Assembly (NCBI RefSeq): GCF_004348595.1
Contig: NZ_SMKD01000012.1
Coordinates: 1 to 64,000 of the forward strand
Length of the DNA: 64,000 nucleotides
From: Micromonospora sp. KC723
Lineage (GTDB): Bacteria > Actinomycetota > Actinomycetes > Mycobacteriales > Micromonosporaceae
Direction of reading: 5' to 3'
The notes below the pieces were generated by a model. The model did not search any database. It was not told where the DNA came from and saw only the letters and a program-made list of their open reading frames with translations. The position numbers were made by a program, and so were the translations under genes. Positions 9,677 through 18,893 of this stretch are shown here, piece by piece; position 1 is the first letter of the stretch, and each line of letters starts with the position of its first letter.

Positions 9677-10684
9677 TCACCGTCCTCGTCGGCGCAGGGC
9701 GGCCACGGCGAGCAGCGCGGCGCCGGCGGCCAGGGCCCGCAGGCGGTGCGGGTGGTGTTCGAGGACGCTGGTGTAGAGGCTGGTTGACTTGGCGTGCTGC
9801 CCGAACGCGCCGTCGGTGCTGCCGGGGCCGACGCTCGGGGTGAAGAGGTTGTCGGCGTCGTCGTCGGGGCGGTCGGAGTGTTGTTTGTCCACGACCCTGC
9901 CGGCCCGGAGCAGCACGGCGCCGGTCAGCCGGGGTGCGGCCCGGTGCACCAGTTCGAGCAGTTTCGCGCCGCTGCCGACCAGCGTCCGGGGCTGGGGGTG
10001 GACGATGGCGTGCCGCACCGCCTCGGCGACCACCCGGGGTTGGTAGATCGGTGGGATCGGCTGTGGCAGCACCCCGAGCTTCGAGCGGGCGTGCCGGAAC
10101 AGCGGGGTGTTGACCGACGACGGCAGCAGGGTGCTGACGGTGATCGGGCTGCCGTCGTGTTCCAATTCCATGCGCAGCGACTCGGCGAAGCCGAGGACGC
10201 CGTGTTTGGCGGCCACGTACGCCGCCTGGAGCGGCACCGCCTGCACGGACAGGCCGCTGGCGACGTTGACGATGCCCCCCTCGCCCTGGGCGCGCATCTG
10301 GTCGAGGGCGGCCTTCATCCCGTACACCTGTCCGAGCAGGATCACCTGGATCGCCCGGGTGATCTCCTCGGGTGTCAGCTGGTGGACCCGGCCGTAGAGG
10401 GAGGTGGCCGCGCAGTTGACCCAGGTGTCGATCCGCCCGTACCGCCGCACGGCGGTGGTGGCCAGTTGGCGCACCTGGTCCCACTCGGCGACGTCGGTGG
10501 GGCAGACCAGGGCGGTGCCGCCGAGGCGGGTCACCTCGTCGTGCAGGGTGTCCAGCGCCGCGGTGTTGCGGGCGGCCAGCACCACCGTGGCGTGCTGCTC
10601 GGCCAGCAGCAGCGCGGTCTCCCGGCCGATCCCCGACGACGCGCCGGTGATGACCACGACCTGCTCGGGCAGTGAGCGGGGCAC
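9677..10684 (-). CDS. SDR-family oxidoreductase with C-terminal membrane segment
   Basis: A 335-residue short-chain dehydrogenase. The cofactor loop TGASSGIG lies near residue 13 and the catalytic YxxxK is in AAYVAAKHG near residue 155; the preceding NVASG supplies the serine. After the ~250-residue SDR core there is a linker rich in Asp/Ser and a hydrophobic tail (LRALAAGAALLAVAALRRRGR) that probably anchors it in the membrane, as in other actinobacterial DltE-like SDRs. GTG start preceded by GGAAGGAAG. It is the first gene of a two-gene unit with the debranching-like enzyme. Substrate unknown. Confidence 0.85.
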   Translation of the reverse strand: MPRSLPEQVVVITGASSGIGRETALLLAEQHATVVLAARNTAALDTLHDEVTRLGGTALVCPTDVAEWDQVRQLATTAVRRYGRIDTWVNCAATSLYGRVHQLTPEEITRAIQVILLGQVYGMKAALDQMRAQGEGGIVNVASGLSVQAVPLQAAYVAAKHGVLGFAESLRMELEHDGSPITVSTLLPSSVNTPLFRHARSKLGVLPQPIPPIYQPRVVAEAVRHAIVHPQPRTLVGSGAKLLELVHRAAPRLTGAVLLRAGRVVDKQHSDRPDDDADNLFTPSVGPGSTDGAFGQHAKSTSLYTSVLEHHPHRLRALAAGAALLAVAALRRRGR

Positions 10685-11158
10685 GACGCACTTCCTTCCT
10701 GGAAGGCCGGCGCAGGTGTCGAACCCTGCCGCTGGCGGTCTTCACGTCGTCGGGTTCCTCCTGGTGGCGCCCGGTTGTCCGCCCGGTGACTTCCCCGCTG
10801 CCGGTCGGACACACCAGTGAGCCGGACGATCCGGTGCGACCAGCCCGGGAAGAGGGAACGGTGCCCGGTGGGCCGCGACCGGGCTCACCAATCGCGGCAT
10901 GTCGCGGTATTCCATGTTCCGAAGCCGCACAATGCCGCAAGCCGCCTCGTGCAACCGTGGGCGGCGCGCGGATGGGGGTCCATGACTCTGCGCGAGGCGC
11001 TGACCAGGCCCTTGACGTGGTCAGATGTGGTGGTTAACACTCTCGCAACCACTGCGTCACGGAGACGAGGCACTGTGGCGGCCGCTGGGGGGCGGCGCCA
11101 CGCGACGGTGTGCCCCGCCTCGGCGCGGCATCCCTGCTCGTCCTAGAGAAGGGGCGAT
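10685..11158. other. Divergent intergenic region, no gene seen
   Basis: These 474 bp separate the divergent SDR and GH43 genes. I find no credible coding sequence; the short frames through it are shadows. It contains a possible promoter for the GH43 gene (separate entry), and a ~110-nt leader that ends in AGAAGGGG, the ribosome binding site for the GH43 start. Confidence 0.6.
11012..11040 (+). promoter_or_regulatory. Candidate sigma70-type promoter for the GH43 gene
   Basis: TTGACG at 11012-11017 and TAACAC at 11035-11040 are separated by 17 bp. The -35 element is good and the -10 weak. Transcription would begin near 11047, leaving a leader of about 110 nt before the ATG at 11159, with the LacI-type palindrome about 125 bp downstream of the start point. 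Confidence 0.4.
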
Positions 11159-14086
11159 ATGCTCCCCAGATTGTTAGCGCTAACATCGCATCGGCGGGTC
11201 GGTTCCCGTCTTCTGCCCGTCAGCGCCATCGCCACCCCGCGCCGACGCCGCGTCGCCGGTCTGCGTGCCGCCCTGTCCCTCGTGCTCGTCGCCGGCGGAC
11301 TGGTCGCCACCGCACCGGCGCAGGCGGCGGAGGTGACCAACGGCCTCGTGCTGCGGTACAAGCTCGACGAGACCTCCGGCACGGTCGCCGTCGACTCCTC
11401 CGGCAATGGCCGAAACGGTACGGTCAACGGCACCGCCACGTGGGGCGGCACCGACGGGCTGGCCTTCGACGGCAGCAGCACCTACATCCAGGCGCCGAAC
11501 AACATCATGGCGGGGTTGAACTCGATCAGCGTCGCGTTCGACGTCTTCGTCGACACCACCCAGGGCACGCCGTACTTCCTGTACGGGTTCGGCAACGTCA
11601 GCGGGACCCGGGGCAACGGCTACCTGTTCACCACCGGCGACGAGTTCCGTACCGCGATCTCCAACTCGTACTGGGTGGGGGAGCAGAGCACCCGGCCCTC
11701 GCCCTCGGGCAACCTGGCCCGCGGCGTGTGGAAGCACGTCACGTACACCCAGACCGGCACCACCGGCGTCCTGTACGAGGACGGCGTGGAGGTCGGCCGC
11801 AACACCTCCGTGACGCTCACCCCCGGCTCCATCGGCAACGGCACCACCACCGCCGACTACATCGGCCGTTCGCTGTACTCGGCGGACAAGTTCTTCAAGG
11901 GCAGGATGCGGGACTTCCGCGTCTACAACCGAGCCCTGAGCGCGGCCGAGGTGGCGCAGGTCGCCCAGTCCGCCGACCAGAAGACCGCGGACGCCGCCGC
12001 GGCGGCGCTCGTCGTCCGCAACATCAACGACGTACGCGGAAACCTGACCCTGCCCACCACCGGCGCCGACGGCACCACGGTGAGCTGGTCGTCGAGCAAC
12101 CCGCAGGTCATCACCACCACCGGCGAGGTCACCCGGCCGGCCACCGGCGCGGCGAGTGCCACGGTGACATTGACCGCGACGGTGACGAAGAACGCGGCGG
12201 TCTCCACCCGGACCCTCACCGCCACGGTGCCCCCGCTGCCCGCCGCCGAGCCGTTCAGGGGCTACCTGTTCAGCTACTTCGCCCCAAGCGAGCAGGTCTA
12301 CTTCGGGCTCAGCGAGGGCAACGACCCGCTCAACTACCGACAGTTGAACAACGGCAACCCGGTGCTGGTCTCCAACCTCGGCGAACAGGGTGCCCGGGAC
12401 CCGTACATCGTCCGCTCGCCCGAGGGCGACAGGTTCTACCAGATCGCCACCGACCTGAAGGTCGCCAACTGGGACACCGCGCAGCGCACCGGCAGCAAGT
12501 CGATCCTCGTGTGGGAGTCGACCGACCTGGTGAACTGGAGCCCGCCCCGGCTGGTGAAGGTCTCCCCGGACACGGCCGGCAACACCTGGGCTCCGGAGGC
12601 GTACTGGGACGACACGATCGGCGCGTACGTGGTCTTCTGGGCCTCGAAGATCTATGCCGAGAGCGACCCGAACCACACCGCGAACACCTACAACAAGATG
12701 CTGTACGCGACCACCCGCGACTTCTACACCTTCAGCGAGCCGAAGATCTGGGTGGACCCGGGCTACTCGGTGATCGACTCGACCGTGCTCAAGCACAACG
12801 GCAGCTACTACCGGTTCACCAAGGACGAGCGCAACAACACCTCGTCCACGCCGTGCAGCAAGTTCATCATCGAGCAGAAGTCGACCACGCTGCGCAACCT
12901 GAGCTGGGACTTCGTCAAGGACTGCATCGGCCGGCCGTCGATCAAGGCGGGCGAGGGGCCACTGGTGTTCAAGTCGAACACCGAGGACAAGTGGTACCTG
13001 TTCATCGACGAGTTCGTCGACCGGGGCTACGTCCCGTTCGAGTCCACCGACCCGGCCTCCGGGAACTGGACGTTGTCGACCAACTACTCGATGCCGGGCA
13101 AGCCGCGCCACGGCACCGTGCTGCCGGTGACGGCCGCCGAGTACAACCGCCTGCTCGACGCGTACCAGCCGAACCAGCACGCGGTAAGCGCGCAGAACGT
13201 GTCGGCGACCACCGGGGTCAACCAGGCGCCGGTCCTGCCGGCCACGGTTCCGGCGACCTTCGCCGACGGCTCGACCGGCGCGAACCAGGTGACCTGGGAC
13301 GCGGTGCCGGCCTCGGCGTACGCGCAGGTCGGCACGTTCACCGTGCAGGGCACCCCGATCGGCAACGCCAACCTGCGGGTCACCGCGACGGTCACCGTGC
13401 GGTCCCAGCCGGTGTCGCACCTGCTGCTGCACTACAGGTTCGACGAGGGCAGTGGCACCGTCGTCCAGGACTCCTCGGGACGCGGGTTCAACGGCACGTA
13501 CAACCGGGCCCCGGCGTGGGGGACCGGCGTGCAGGGCGGCTCGTTCAAGATGGCCGGCGGCGCGGGCAACTCCAGCACGGCTCCGTACGTCACCATCCCC
13601 AACGGTGTGCTCAACGGGGTCGGCAGCACCACCGTGTCGTACTGGGTGAAGTGGAACGCCTCGACCACGATCAACCAGTGGATCTGCGCGCTCGGGCCGG
13701 ACACCACCCGGTACCTGTTCACCACGCCCCGCAGCGGCGCCGGGCTGTTGCGCACAGCGATCACCACAGCCGGCAATCGGGGCGAGTCCTCCCTGGTGCA
13801 CAACGCGGCGCTGCCGGGCGACAGTTGGCAGCACGTCGCGGTGACCCTCGACGCGGTCACCAAGACCGCGACGATGTATCTCAACGGCGCCGCGATCGCC
13901 ACCGCGACCGGAGTCGGCGTCCAGGCGGCTGATCTGTTCGACCCGACGAAGGGCTTCAGCGGCTACATCGGCAGGTCGCTGTACCCGGCGGACCCGTACT
14001 TCTCCGGCGAGGTCGACAACTTCCGGATCTACGGCACCGCCCTGTCGGCGTCCGAGGTCGCCGCACTGGCCGGTAGCAACGGCTGA
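11159..14086 (+). CDS. Secreted LamG-GH43-LamG glycosidase (arabinanase/arabinofuranosidase-like)
   Basis: A 975-residue secreted enzyme. Residues 1-60 form a signal peptide (RRRR then a hydrophobic core ending APAQAAE). An N-terminal LamG/concanavalin-like domain (about 65-275) is followed by an atrophied Ig-like domain (about 280-360), a five-bladed GH43-type catalytic region (about 365-670; QGARDPYI, TWAPEAYWDD, and VIDSTVLKHNGSYY supply the expected Asp/Asp/Glu positions), another Ig-like module and a C-terminal LamG domain (about 765-970). The two LamG domains share the phrases DSSG and GYIGRSLYPAD, an internal duplication. AGAAGGGG precedes the ATG, so the start is well supported. GH43 enzymes act on arabinan, xylan or galactan side chains; substrate not determined. 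A strong hairpin follows the stop. Confidence 0.87.
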   Translation: MLPRLLALTSHRRVGSRLLPVSAIATPRRRRVAGLRAALSLVLVAGGLVATAPAQAAEVTNGLVLRYKLDETSGTVAVDSSGNGRNGTVNGTATWGGTDGLAFDGSSTYIQAPNNIMAGLNSISVAFDVFVDTTQGTPYFLYGFGNVSGTRGNGYLFTTGDEFRTAISNSYWVGEQSTRPSPSGNLARGVWKHVTYTQTGTTGVLYEDGVEVGRNTSVTLTPGSIGNGTTTADYIGRSLYSADKFFKGRMRDFRVYNRALSAAEVAQVAQSADQKTADAAAAALVVRNINDVRGNLTLPTTGADGTTVSWSSSNPQVITTTGEVTRPATGAASATVTLTATVTKNAAVSTRTLTATVPPLPAAEPFRGYLFSYFAPSEQVYFGLSEGNDPLNYRQLNNGNPVLVSNLGEQGARDPYIVRSPEGDRFYQIATDLKVANWDTAQRTGSKSILVWESTDLVNWSPPRLVKVSPDTAGNTWAPEAYWDDTIGAYVVFWASKIYAESDPNHTANTYNKMLYATTRDFYTFSEPKIWVDPGYSVIDSTVLKHNGSYYRFTKDERNNTSSTPCSKFIIEQKSTTLRNLSWDFVKDCIGRPSIKAGEGPLVFKSNTEDKWYLFIDEFVDRGYVPFESTDPASGNWTLSTNYSMPGKPRHGTVLPVTAAEYNRLLDAYQPNQHAVSAQNVSATTGVNQAPVLPATVPATFADGSTGANQVTWDAVPASAYAQVGTFTVQGTPIGNANLRVTATVTVRSQPVSHLLLHYRFDEGSGTVVQDSSGRGFNGTYNRAPAWGTGVQGGSFKMAGGAGNSSTAPYVTIPNGVLNGVGSTTVSYWVKWNASTTINQWICALGPDTTRYLFTTPRSGAGLLRTAITTAGNRGESSLVHNAALPGDSWQHVAVTLDAVTKTATMYLNGAAIATATGVGVQAADLFDPTKGFSGYIGRSLYPADPYFSGEVDNFRIYGTALSASEVAALAGSNG
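11172..11185. promoter_or_regulatory. LacI-type operator inside the GH43 coding start
   Basis: TGTTAGCGCTAACA is a perfect 14-bp palindrome with the central CG typical of LacI-family operators. It covers codons 5-9 of the GH43 gene. No regulator of matching site type is encoded nearby: the two LacI genes in the window have other palindromes in front of their operons. A regulator bound here could block elongation rather than initiation. Confidence 0.65.
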
Positions 14087-14112
14087 GCCGACGGAAGTCC
14101 ACCTCCCGGGCG

Positions 14113-14146
14113 GCGGCCCGGCACCGCAACACCGGTGCCGGGCCGC
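14113..14146. terminator. Bidirectional hairpin between convergent genes
   Basis: A perfect 14-bp stem (GCGGCCCGGCACCG with its complement) and 6-nt loop CAACAC lies between the GH43 stop and the convergent terC stop. There is no U-tract, as usual in high-GC actinobacteria. It could end transcripts from both sides. Confidence 0.75.
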
Positions 14147-14171
14147 TGGCCCGCTCCGGCGCCGGGGGCGG

Positions 14172-15155
14172 CTACTGCACGCGACGGGTGGCGCGCAGGC
14201 TGGTGACGGTGACGATGGTCAGGATGCCGACGATGACCAGGAGCGAGACCTCGGTGGGGATCTCCGGGACGTTCTTCCAGATGCCGTGCGCCCAGTGCAG
14301 GCCGAGCTTGACGCCGATGAACGCCAGGATGACGGCCAGGCCGTAGGTGAGGTGCACCAACCGGCTCAGCGCCGCGTACAGCACGAAGTACAGCGCCCGC
14401 AGGCCGAGCAGGGCGAAGGCGTTGGTGGCGAAGACGAGGTACGGGTCTTCGGTGATGCCGTACACGGCGGGCACCGAGTCGATGGCGAAGACCACGTCGG
14501 TGGAGAGGACGGCGACCACCACGAGGGCCATCGGGGTGAGCGTCCACCTGCCGTCGTGCCGGATGACCATCTTCGTGCCGTGGTACTCGTTGACCACGGG
14601 CATGAACCGACGCAGCAGGCGCACCGAGCGCATGCTGCCGATGTCCACCGTCTGTTCGTGCCCGGTAAACGCGTCGCGCAACAGCTTGGCCGCGGTGAAC
14701 AGCAGGATCAACGCGAAGACCAGGAATGCGAAGTCGAGGGTCTGCAACGCCGCGTGGCCCAGGGCGATGAACACGCCCCGCAGCACCAGCGCGCCGGTGA
14801 TGCCGAACAGCAGCACCCGCTGGGCGAGCACGCTCGGCACCGCGAAGGCGGCCAGCAGCAGCATGAAGACGAAGAGGTTGTCGACCGACAGCGACTTCTC
14901 GACCAGGTAGCCGGTGAGGTAGTCGAAGCCCCGGTCCGAGCCGAACCGCGACCAGATCCAGGCGCCGAAGACCAGCGGCAGTGCGATGTAGAAGGCGGAC
15001 CAGCCCAGCGCCTCCTTCAGCGACACCTCGTGCGGGCGGCGGGTGACCACGAAGTCGAGCACCAGCAGGGCGATCACACCGGCGATGGTCACCGCCCAGA
15101 GCGACGGCGTGCTCACCGACTCGACGCCGGCAGCCGCGTACGACAGGTCGGGCAC
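14172..15155 (-). CDS. TerC/Alx-family integral membrane protein
   Basis: A 327-residue polytopic membrane protein of the TerC family, related to E. coli Alx, thought to export or handle manganese and other metals. Roughly nine hydrophobic segments are visible; conserved acidic motifs in membrane segments include SVDNLFVFML and STDVVFAIDSVPAVYGIT, both present, as expected for metal binding. Start is GTG 15155 with GAGGAGG 6 nt upstream. That ribosome site is the 3' arm of a hairpin in a leader resembling the yybP-ykoY riboswitch, which fits manganese control of translation. The gene is convergent with GH43 and stands alone. Confidence 0.92.
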   Translation of the reverse strand: MPDLSYAAAGVESVSTPSLWAVTIAGVIALLVLDFVVTRRPHEVSLKEALGWSAFYIALPLVFGAWIWSRFGSDRGFDYLTGYLVEKSLSVDNLFVFMLLLAAFAVPSVLAQRVLLFGITGALVLRGVFIALGHAALQTLDFAFLVFALILLFTAAKLLRDAFTGHEQTVDIGSMRSVRLLRRFMPVVNEYHGTKMVIRHDGRWTLTPMALVVVAVLSTDVVFAIDSVPAVYGITEDPYLVFATNAFALLGLRALYFVLYAALSRLVHLTYGLAVILAFIGVKLGLHWAHGIWKNVPEIPTEVSLLVIVGILTIVTVTSLRATRRVQ

Positions 15156-15162
15156 GAATCCT

Positions 15163-15285
15163 CCTCGAACACCGAGTCATGTTCGAGGTCTGCGTGACCC
15201 ACGTTTCGTGGGCAACCACTCGAGGCACACCCGGGGCGCACCGTACTGACCGGCATGGTTCGCGGGAAGTACTCCCTCGTGCTGA
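15163..15285 (-). promoter_or_regulatory. Probable yybP-ykoY (manganese) riboswitch upstream of terC
   Basis: Read on the minus strand, the leader starts with GAGGGAGTACTTCCCG, resembling the conserved 5' GGGGAGUA-containing helix of yybP-ykoY elements, followed by GGTCAGTACGG and a small hairpin CCCACG-AAA-CGTGGG (15198-15212). A 9-bp hairpin (15163-15171 with 15180-15188) then ends in CGAGG, so it includes half of the GAGGAGG ribosome site. That is the layout of a translational riboswitch, and TerC/Alx genes are known clients of this class. The 5' boundary is approximate. Assignment rests on recalled consensus, not on a covariance search. Confidence 0.6.
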
Positions 15286-15403
15286 CCAGGTTAGGACAAC
15301 CGGCTCCGGATCCGCACCAAGCGCGGCGCCGAACCAGGCCGAACGGCAGCCCACGCACGCGACCGGTCGCGGATCCTGGCGGACACCGACCGGCCGGGAC
15401 CCA

Positions 15404-17170
15404 CTACCCCGGCAGTGCTGCTCGGCGTCCCGAGGCCACCCCGGCCACGGCGAGGACGGAGAGCAGGACGAGGGCGCAGGCCGGACCGAGTACGGTCCAG
15501 GGCGCCAGCTCCGCGTACGGCTGGTTCTCCAGCAGCAGGCGCCCCCACTCCGGGGTGGGTGGCTGCTCGCCCAGGCCGAGGAAGCCGAGAGAGGCCAGCA
15601 CGAGGACCGTGGTGGGCAGGCGCAGCAGGGCGTTGCGCAGCACGGCGGGCAGCACCGCGGGCAGCAGGTGGCGGCGCAGCAGATGCGCCGGCCCGGCGCC
15701 GAGCGAGATCGACGCGTGCAGGTGTCCGCTCGCCCGTTCCTGCTCCAGCAGGGCCGCGGCCTGCGCGGCGTAGGGGGTCCAGCCGACCACGCACACCGCG
15801 CCGGCGGCGCCCCACACCGACGGTCCGGTGACCGCCGTCGTCAGCAGTCCGACCAGGACGGCCGGCAGAGTCGACATCACCTCGGTCAGGCCCGCGCTGA
15901 CCTTGCCCGCCGTGGCGAGCAGCAGCCCGATCAGGGTGCTGACCGCCGTCACCGCGACGGCCACGCCCGCCGTGCGCACCGCGCCGTGGCCGAGGCGGGC
16001 CAGGAGGTCACGGCCGAGTGCGTCCGTGCCCAACGGGTGCGCGGCGGAGGGAGGCAGCAGGCGGGCCGCCGTGTCCACCTGCAGGGGGTCGCGCAGCAGC
16101 CCGGCCACGACCAGCGTGAGCAGGGCGAGCGCGCAGCATCCGGCGGCCCAGCGGGTGGAGCGTGAGCGCGACAGGGCCGGCGCGTGCAGGGCGGGCAGAG
16201 CCCCGTCCCGCAGGGCGGGACCGAGGAGGGCGCGGCGCACGGCCTGGATGAGCAGTCCGGCGGCGACGCCGAGCAGGACGAGGACCAGGGTCGCGGTCTG
16301 CAGCGGTGGGAGATCCTGAGCCACGGCGGCGTCCAGCGCGAGCCGGCCGAGCCCCGGTATGTTGAAGATCTTCTCCACCGCGACCGCGCCGCCGACCAGG
16401 GCGACGACGGTCGGCAGGAGCTGGGGCAGCACCCCGGCCAGCGTGCGACGCAGCGCGTGTCGGGCCAGGTAGCCGGGCGGGAACCCAAAGCCGTGCCAGG
16501 TCCGTACCCAGGGTTCGTTGAGGGTGGCGGGCAGCGCCTGGTCGAGCAGGCCACCGATCATCGCCCCGGACGGTACGCCGAGGGCGAGCGCGGGCAGCAC
16601 CATCGACCCTGGTCCCTCCCAGCCGCTGGACGGGAACCAGCCCAGCCACACCCCGAAAAGGGTGGCGAGCAGGGAGGCGAGGAGGAACTTGGGCAGCGCG
16701 GCGACAGCGGCGGCCCCGGTGCCCGCCCGTCCCTGCCGCAGCCGCCGCCGGGACCCGAGGTACAGGGTGCGGGCGCTGACCAGCGCGGCCACCACGATGG
16801 TGACCACGAACGCGCCGAACATCAGCGTGACGGAGACCGCCAGGGCAGCCGCCACCTGGGGCAGGACCGGTTCGCCGGACACCCAGGAGGTGCCCGCGTC
16901 GCCGTACGGCAGCCCGCCGAGCCAGGTCGCGAGATGTCTGAGCGGCCCCTCGTCCAGGCCCAGTTGTTCCCGTACGGCGGCCAGCTGCGCCGGAGTGGGA
17001 TCCTGGTCGGCGGAGCGGGCCCGCAGGACCGTCAGCGCGGGGTCGGTCCCCGACAACCAGGGCAGCAGGGCGACGGCCGCCAGCAGGGCGGTCCCGGCGG
17101 CGGCGCGGCCGACACCCGCGCGCCACCGGGCCGAGCGGGCGTCGGCGTCAGTCGACGGGGCGCTGCTCAT
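15404..17170 (-). CDS. Fused double ABC permease (DppB-DppC type), copy 1
   Basis: A 588-residue membrane protein in which the two permeases of peptide/nickel-type importers are joined in one chain. The first half (about 1-300) is DppB-like, with the C-terminal VEKIFNIPGLGRLALDAA segment; the second (about 320-588) is DppC-like, with HPLGTDALGRDLLARLGHGA and SLGFLGLGEQPPTPEWG. Family members normally use two separate ~310-residue subunits. It lies 3 bp after the lipoprotein gene on the same strand and is paralogous to the divergent pair on the other side of the shared promoter. No ATPase gene is nearby, so energising subunits must be encoded elsewhere. Confidence 0.88.
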   Translation of the reverse strand: MSSAPSTDADARSARWRAGVGRAAAGTALLAAVALLPWLSGTDPALTVLRARSADQDPTPAQLAAVREQLGLDEGPLRHLATWLGGLPYGDAGTSWVSGEPVLPQVAAALAVSVTLMFGAFVVTIVVAALVSARTLYLGSRRRLRQGRAGTGAAAVAALPKFLLASLLATLFGVWLGWFPSSGWEGPGSMVLPALALGVPSGAMIGGLLDQALPATLNEPWVRTWHGFGFPPGYLARHALRRTLAGVLPQLLPTVVALVGGAVAVEKIFNIPGLGRLALDAAVAQDLPPLQTATLVLVLLGVAAGLLIQAVRRALLGPALRDGALPALHAPALSRSRSTRWAAGCCALALLTLVVAGLLRDPLQVDTAARLLPPSAAHPLGTDALGRDLLARLGHGAVRTAGVAVAVTAVSTLIGLLLATAGKVSAGLTEVMSTLPAVLVGLLTTAVTGPSVWGAAGAVCVVGWTPYAAQAAALLEQERASGHLHASISLGAGPAHLLRRHLLPAVLPAVLRNALLRLPTTVLVLASLGFLGLGEQPPTPEWGRLLLENQPYAELAPWTVLGPACALVLLSVLAVAGVASGRRAALPG

Positions 17171-17173
17171 CCG

Positions 17174-18688
17174 CTACTTCAGGTGGGTGTCGACGTCGAT
17201 CAGCGAGCGCTCGCGGGGGTCGAGGAGCACACCCTCGACGTCCGTGCTGATGCCCTGCACGACCTTCTCGTGCACCAGCGGCACGACGGCGTCGGTGCGC
17301 AGGATCTCCGCCTCGGCCCGCATGATCTCCTGCTGCCGCTTGGCGGTGTCGCCTTCCTTCGCGGCCGTCGCGATGGCCTGGTCGACCTTGGCGTCCTTCA
17401 GTCCGGCGATGTTGTAGACGCCGTTGCTCGTGAAGTCGCTGGCGAGATACGCGACCGCGTCGCCGGTGTCGAGCAGCGTCACCCGGGAGAAGACGAGCGC
17501 GTCGTACCGGCCCGCGAGCAGGTCGGCCTCCATCTGCGTGTACTCGCGTACGTCCTGCCGCACCCGGAACCCGGCCTTCTCCAGTTGCTGCTGGAGAACG
17601 GTCGCCGCCTCGGGCAGTTCAGCCCGGTTGGTGTACGTGGCCAGGCGTACCGTCCGGCCGTTGGTCTTCGATCCGACCTGCGCGGGGGTCGCGGCCGTCG
17701 CGCGGCCGGTCACCGCGACCCGCTTGTCGGCCGCCCAGGAGACGGCGGGCCCGAAGAGGCCCTGCGCGGGGTCGGCGTACCCGCCGAAGACCGAGTCGAC
17801 GAGGGCGGAACCGTCCACCGCCTCGCGGGCGGCCGCGCGCAACGACGGGTCGGCGAAGATGCCGCTGCCGGTGTTGAGGACCAGGCTGTCGGTCCGCACG
17901 GAGGGCACCTCGTGGCGGGTCGCCTGGTCCAGCAGTTTCGCCTGGGCGGTGGGGATCCACTCGGCGATGTCGACCTCGCCGGAGCGCAGGGCGTTGGCCC
18001 GGGCGGTGCCGTCGGCGATCCAGGTCACGTCGATGCCGGATGCCTTGGCCCTGCCGCCCCAGTAGCCGTCGAAGCGGTCCAGCGTCGCCGCGGTCTTCCC
18101 GGTCAGCTTGGTGATCGCGAAGGGGCCGGTTCCGGTGCCGACCGGGCTGACGGTCCCGTCCGTCGCGTACGCCTTCGTGGCGAGGATGGCCAGCGCGGGA
18201 CTGGCGAGCCGCAGCGGGAGCACCGGGTCGGGGCTCTTCGTGCTGATCGTGACGGTGTCGGCGTCCTCGGCCTGGGCGGTCAGGGTCACGTCGCTGAGCA
18301 CGCGGGGCTTGGTCTTGGCCGCGTTGGCGTGGTCGAGCGCGTTGACGACGGACTCGGCGGTGACCTGGCTGCCGTCCTGGAACGTGGCCTTACGCAGCTC
18401 GAAGACCCAGGTGGTGGCGTTTCTCCGGGTCCAGGAACTCGCCAGTGCCGGCGTGGCGGCTCCGTCCTTCCCCAGCGCGGTGAGTCCTTCGGCCACGGAG
18501 AGCTTGCTCAGCACGGTGGCGTCATTGCTGTACGGGGAGAGGGCCTGCACCGGCGGTACCGCGAGGGCGACCCTCAGCCGGCCGGCTTGCCCGTCCGGGG
18601 AGGAGCCACTGTCGCCGGTGGCGAAACAGCCGGCCAGCAATGGGGTGACGGCGAGCGCCGCGAGCAGGGAACGGAACGTGGTGCGCAT
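17174..18688 (-). CDS. Peptide/nickel-type ABC substrate-binding lipoprotein, copy 1
   Basis: A 504-residue extracytoplasmic solute-binding protein of family 5 (DppA/NikA/OppA-like). The chosen ATG 18688 gives a short signal with lipobox LLAGC near residue 20, so it is membrane anchored; a longer frame upstream has no signal. Typical SBP_bac_5 features include LSPYSNDATVLSKLSVAEGL, TTWVFELRKATFQDGSQVTAESVV and the C-terminal VPLVHEKVVQG. An iron-box-like palindrome lies 15-33 bp upstream of the start, so transcription is likely repressed by an IdeR/DmdR protein when iron is plentiful. A metal-chelate or siderophore-like ligand therefore seems at least as likely as a peptide. Confidence 0.87.
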   Translation of the reverse strand: MRTTFRSLLAALAVTPLLAGCFATGDSGSSPDGQAGRLRVALAVPPVQALSPYSNDATVLSKLSVAEGLTALGKDGAATPALASSWTRRNATTWVFELRKATFQDGSQVTAESVVNALDHANAAKTKPRVLSDVTLTAQAEDADTVTISTKSPDPVLPLRLASPALAILATKAYATDGTVSPVGTGTGPFAITKLTGKTAATLDRFDGYWGGRAKASGIDVTWIADGTARANALRSGEVDIAEWIPTAQAKLLDQATRHEVPSVRTDSLVLNTGSGIFADPSLRAAAREAVDGSALVDSVFGGYADPAQGLFGPAVSWAADKRVAVTGRATAATPAQVGSKTNGRTVRLATYTNRAELPEAATVLQQQLEKAGFRVRQDVREYTQMEADLLAGRYDALVFSRVTLLDTGDAVAYLASDFTSNGVYNIAGLKDAKVDQAIATAAKEGDTAKRQQEIMRAEAEILRTDAVVPLVHEKVVQGISTDVEGVLLDPRERSLIDVDTHLK

Positions 18689-18702
18689 GGTGCGGGAGCT
18701 TA

Positions 18703-18721
18703 TAAGGATAGCCTTACCAAA
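18703..18721. promoter_or_regulatory. IdeR/DmdR-like iron box
   Basis: TAAGGATAGCCTTACCAAA matches 14 of 19 positions of the actinobacterial iron box (TTAGGTTAGGCTAACCTAA), including both GG and CC arms. It lies 15 bp upstream of the minus-strand lipoprotein start and within the shared divergent region, so it may control one or both importers. Confidence 0.65.
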
Positions 18722-18893
18722 TCTTCCGCAGGTGAGGCAGCTCTCAGCCGGCCGTGCGGCGAGGTGGTCGCGGAGTGCCGGAGGTTGCCCGGCGCGACGG
18801 CGGCCACGGGCGTGACCTGCCGCGATGTGAGGAGGCTTACAGTCGGCATCCGCTCTAATGCAGATGAAAGTCGGTCCCAATAAGCTGCCCGCC

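Noticed and set aside
18841..18893. Possible second iron or zinc box before lipoprotein copy 2
   Set aside because: GAGGAGGCTTACAG and AATGCAGATGAAAG only partly resemble iron or Zur boxes, with wrong spacing; not supported.
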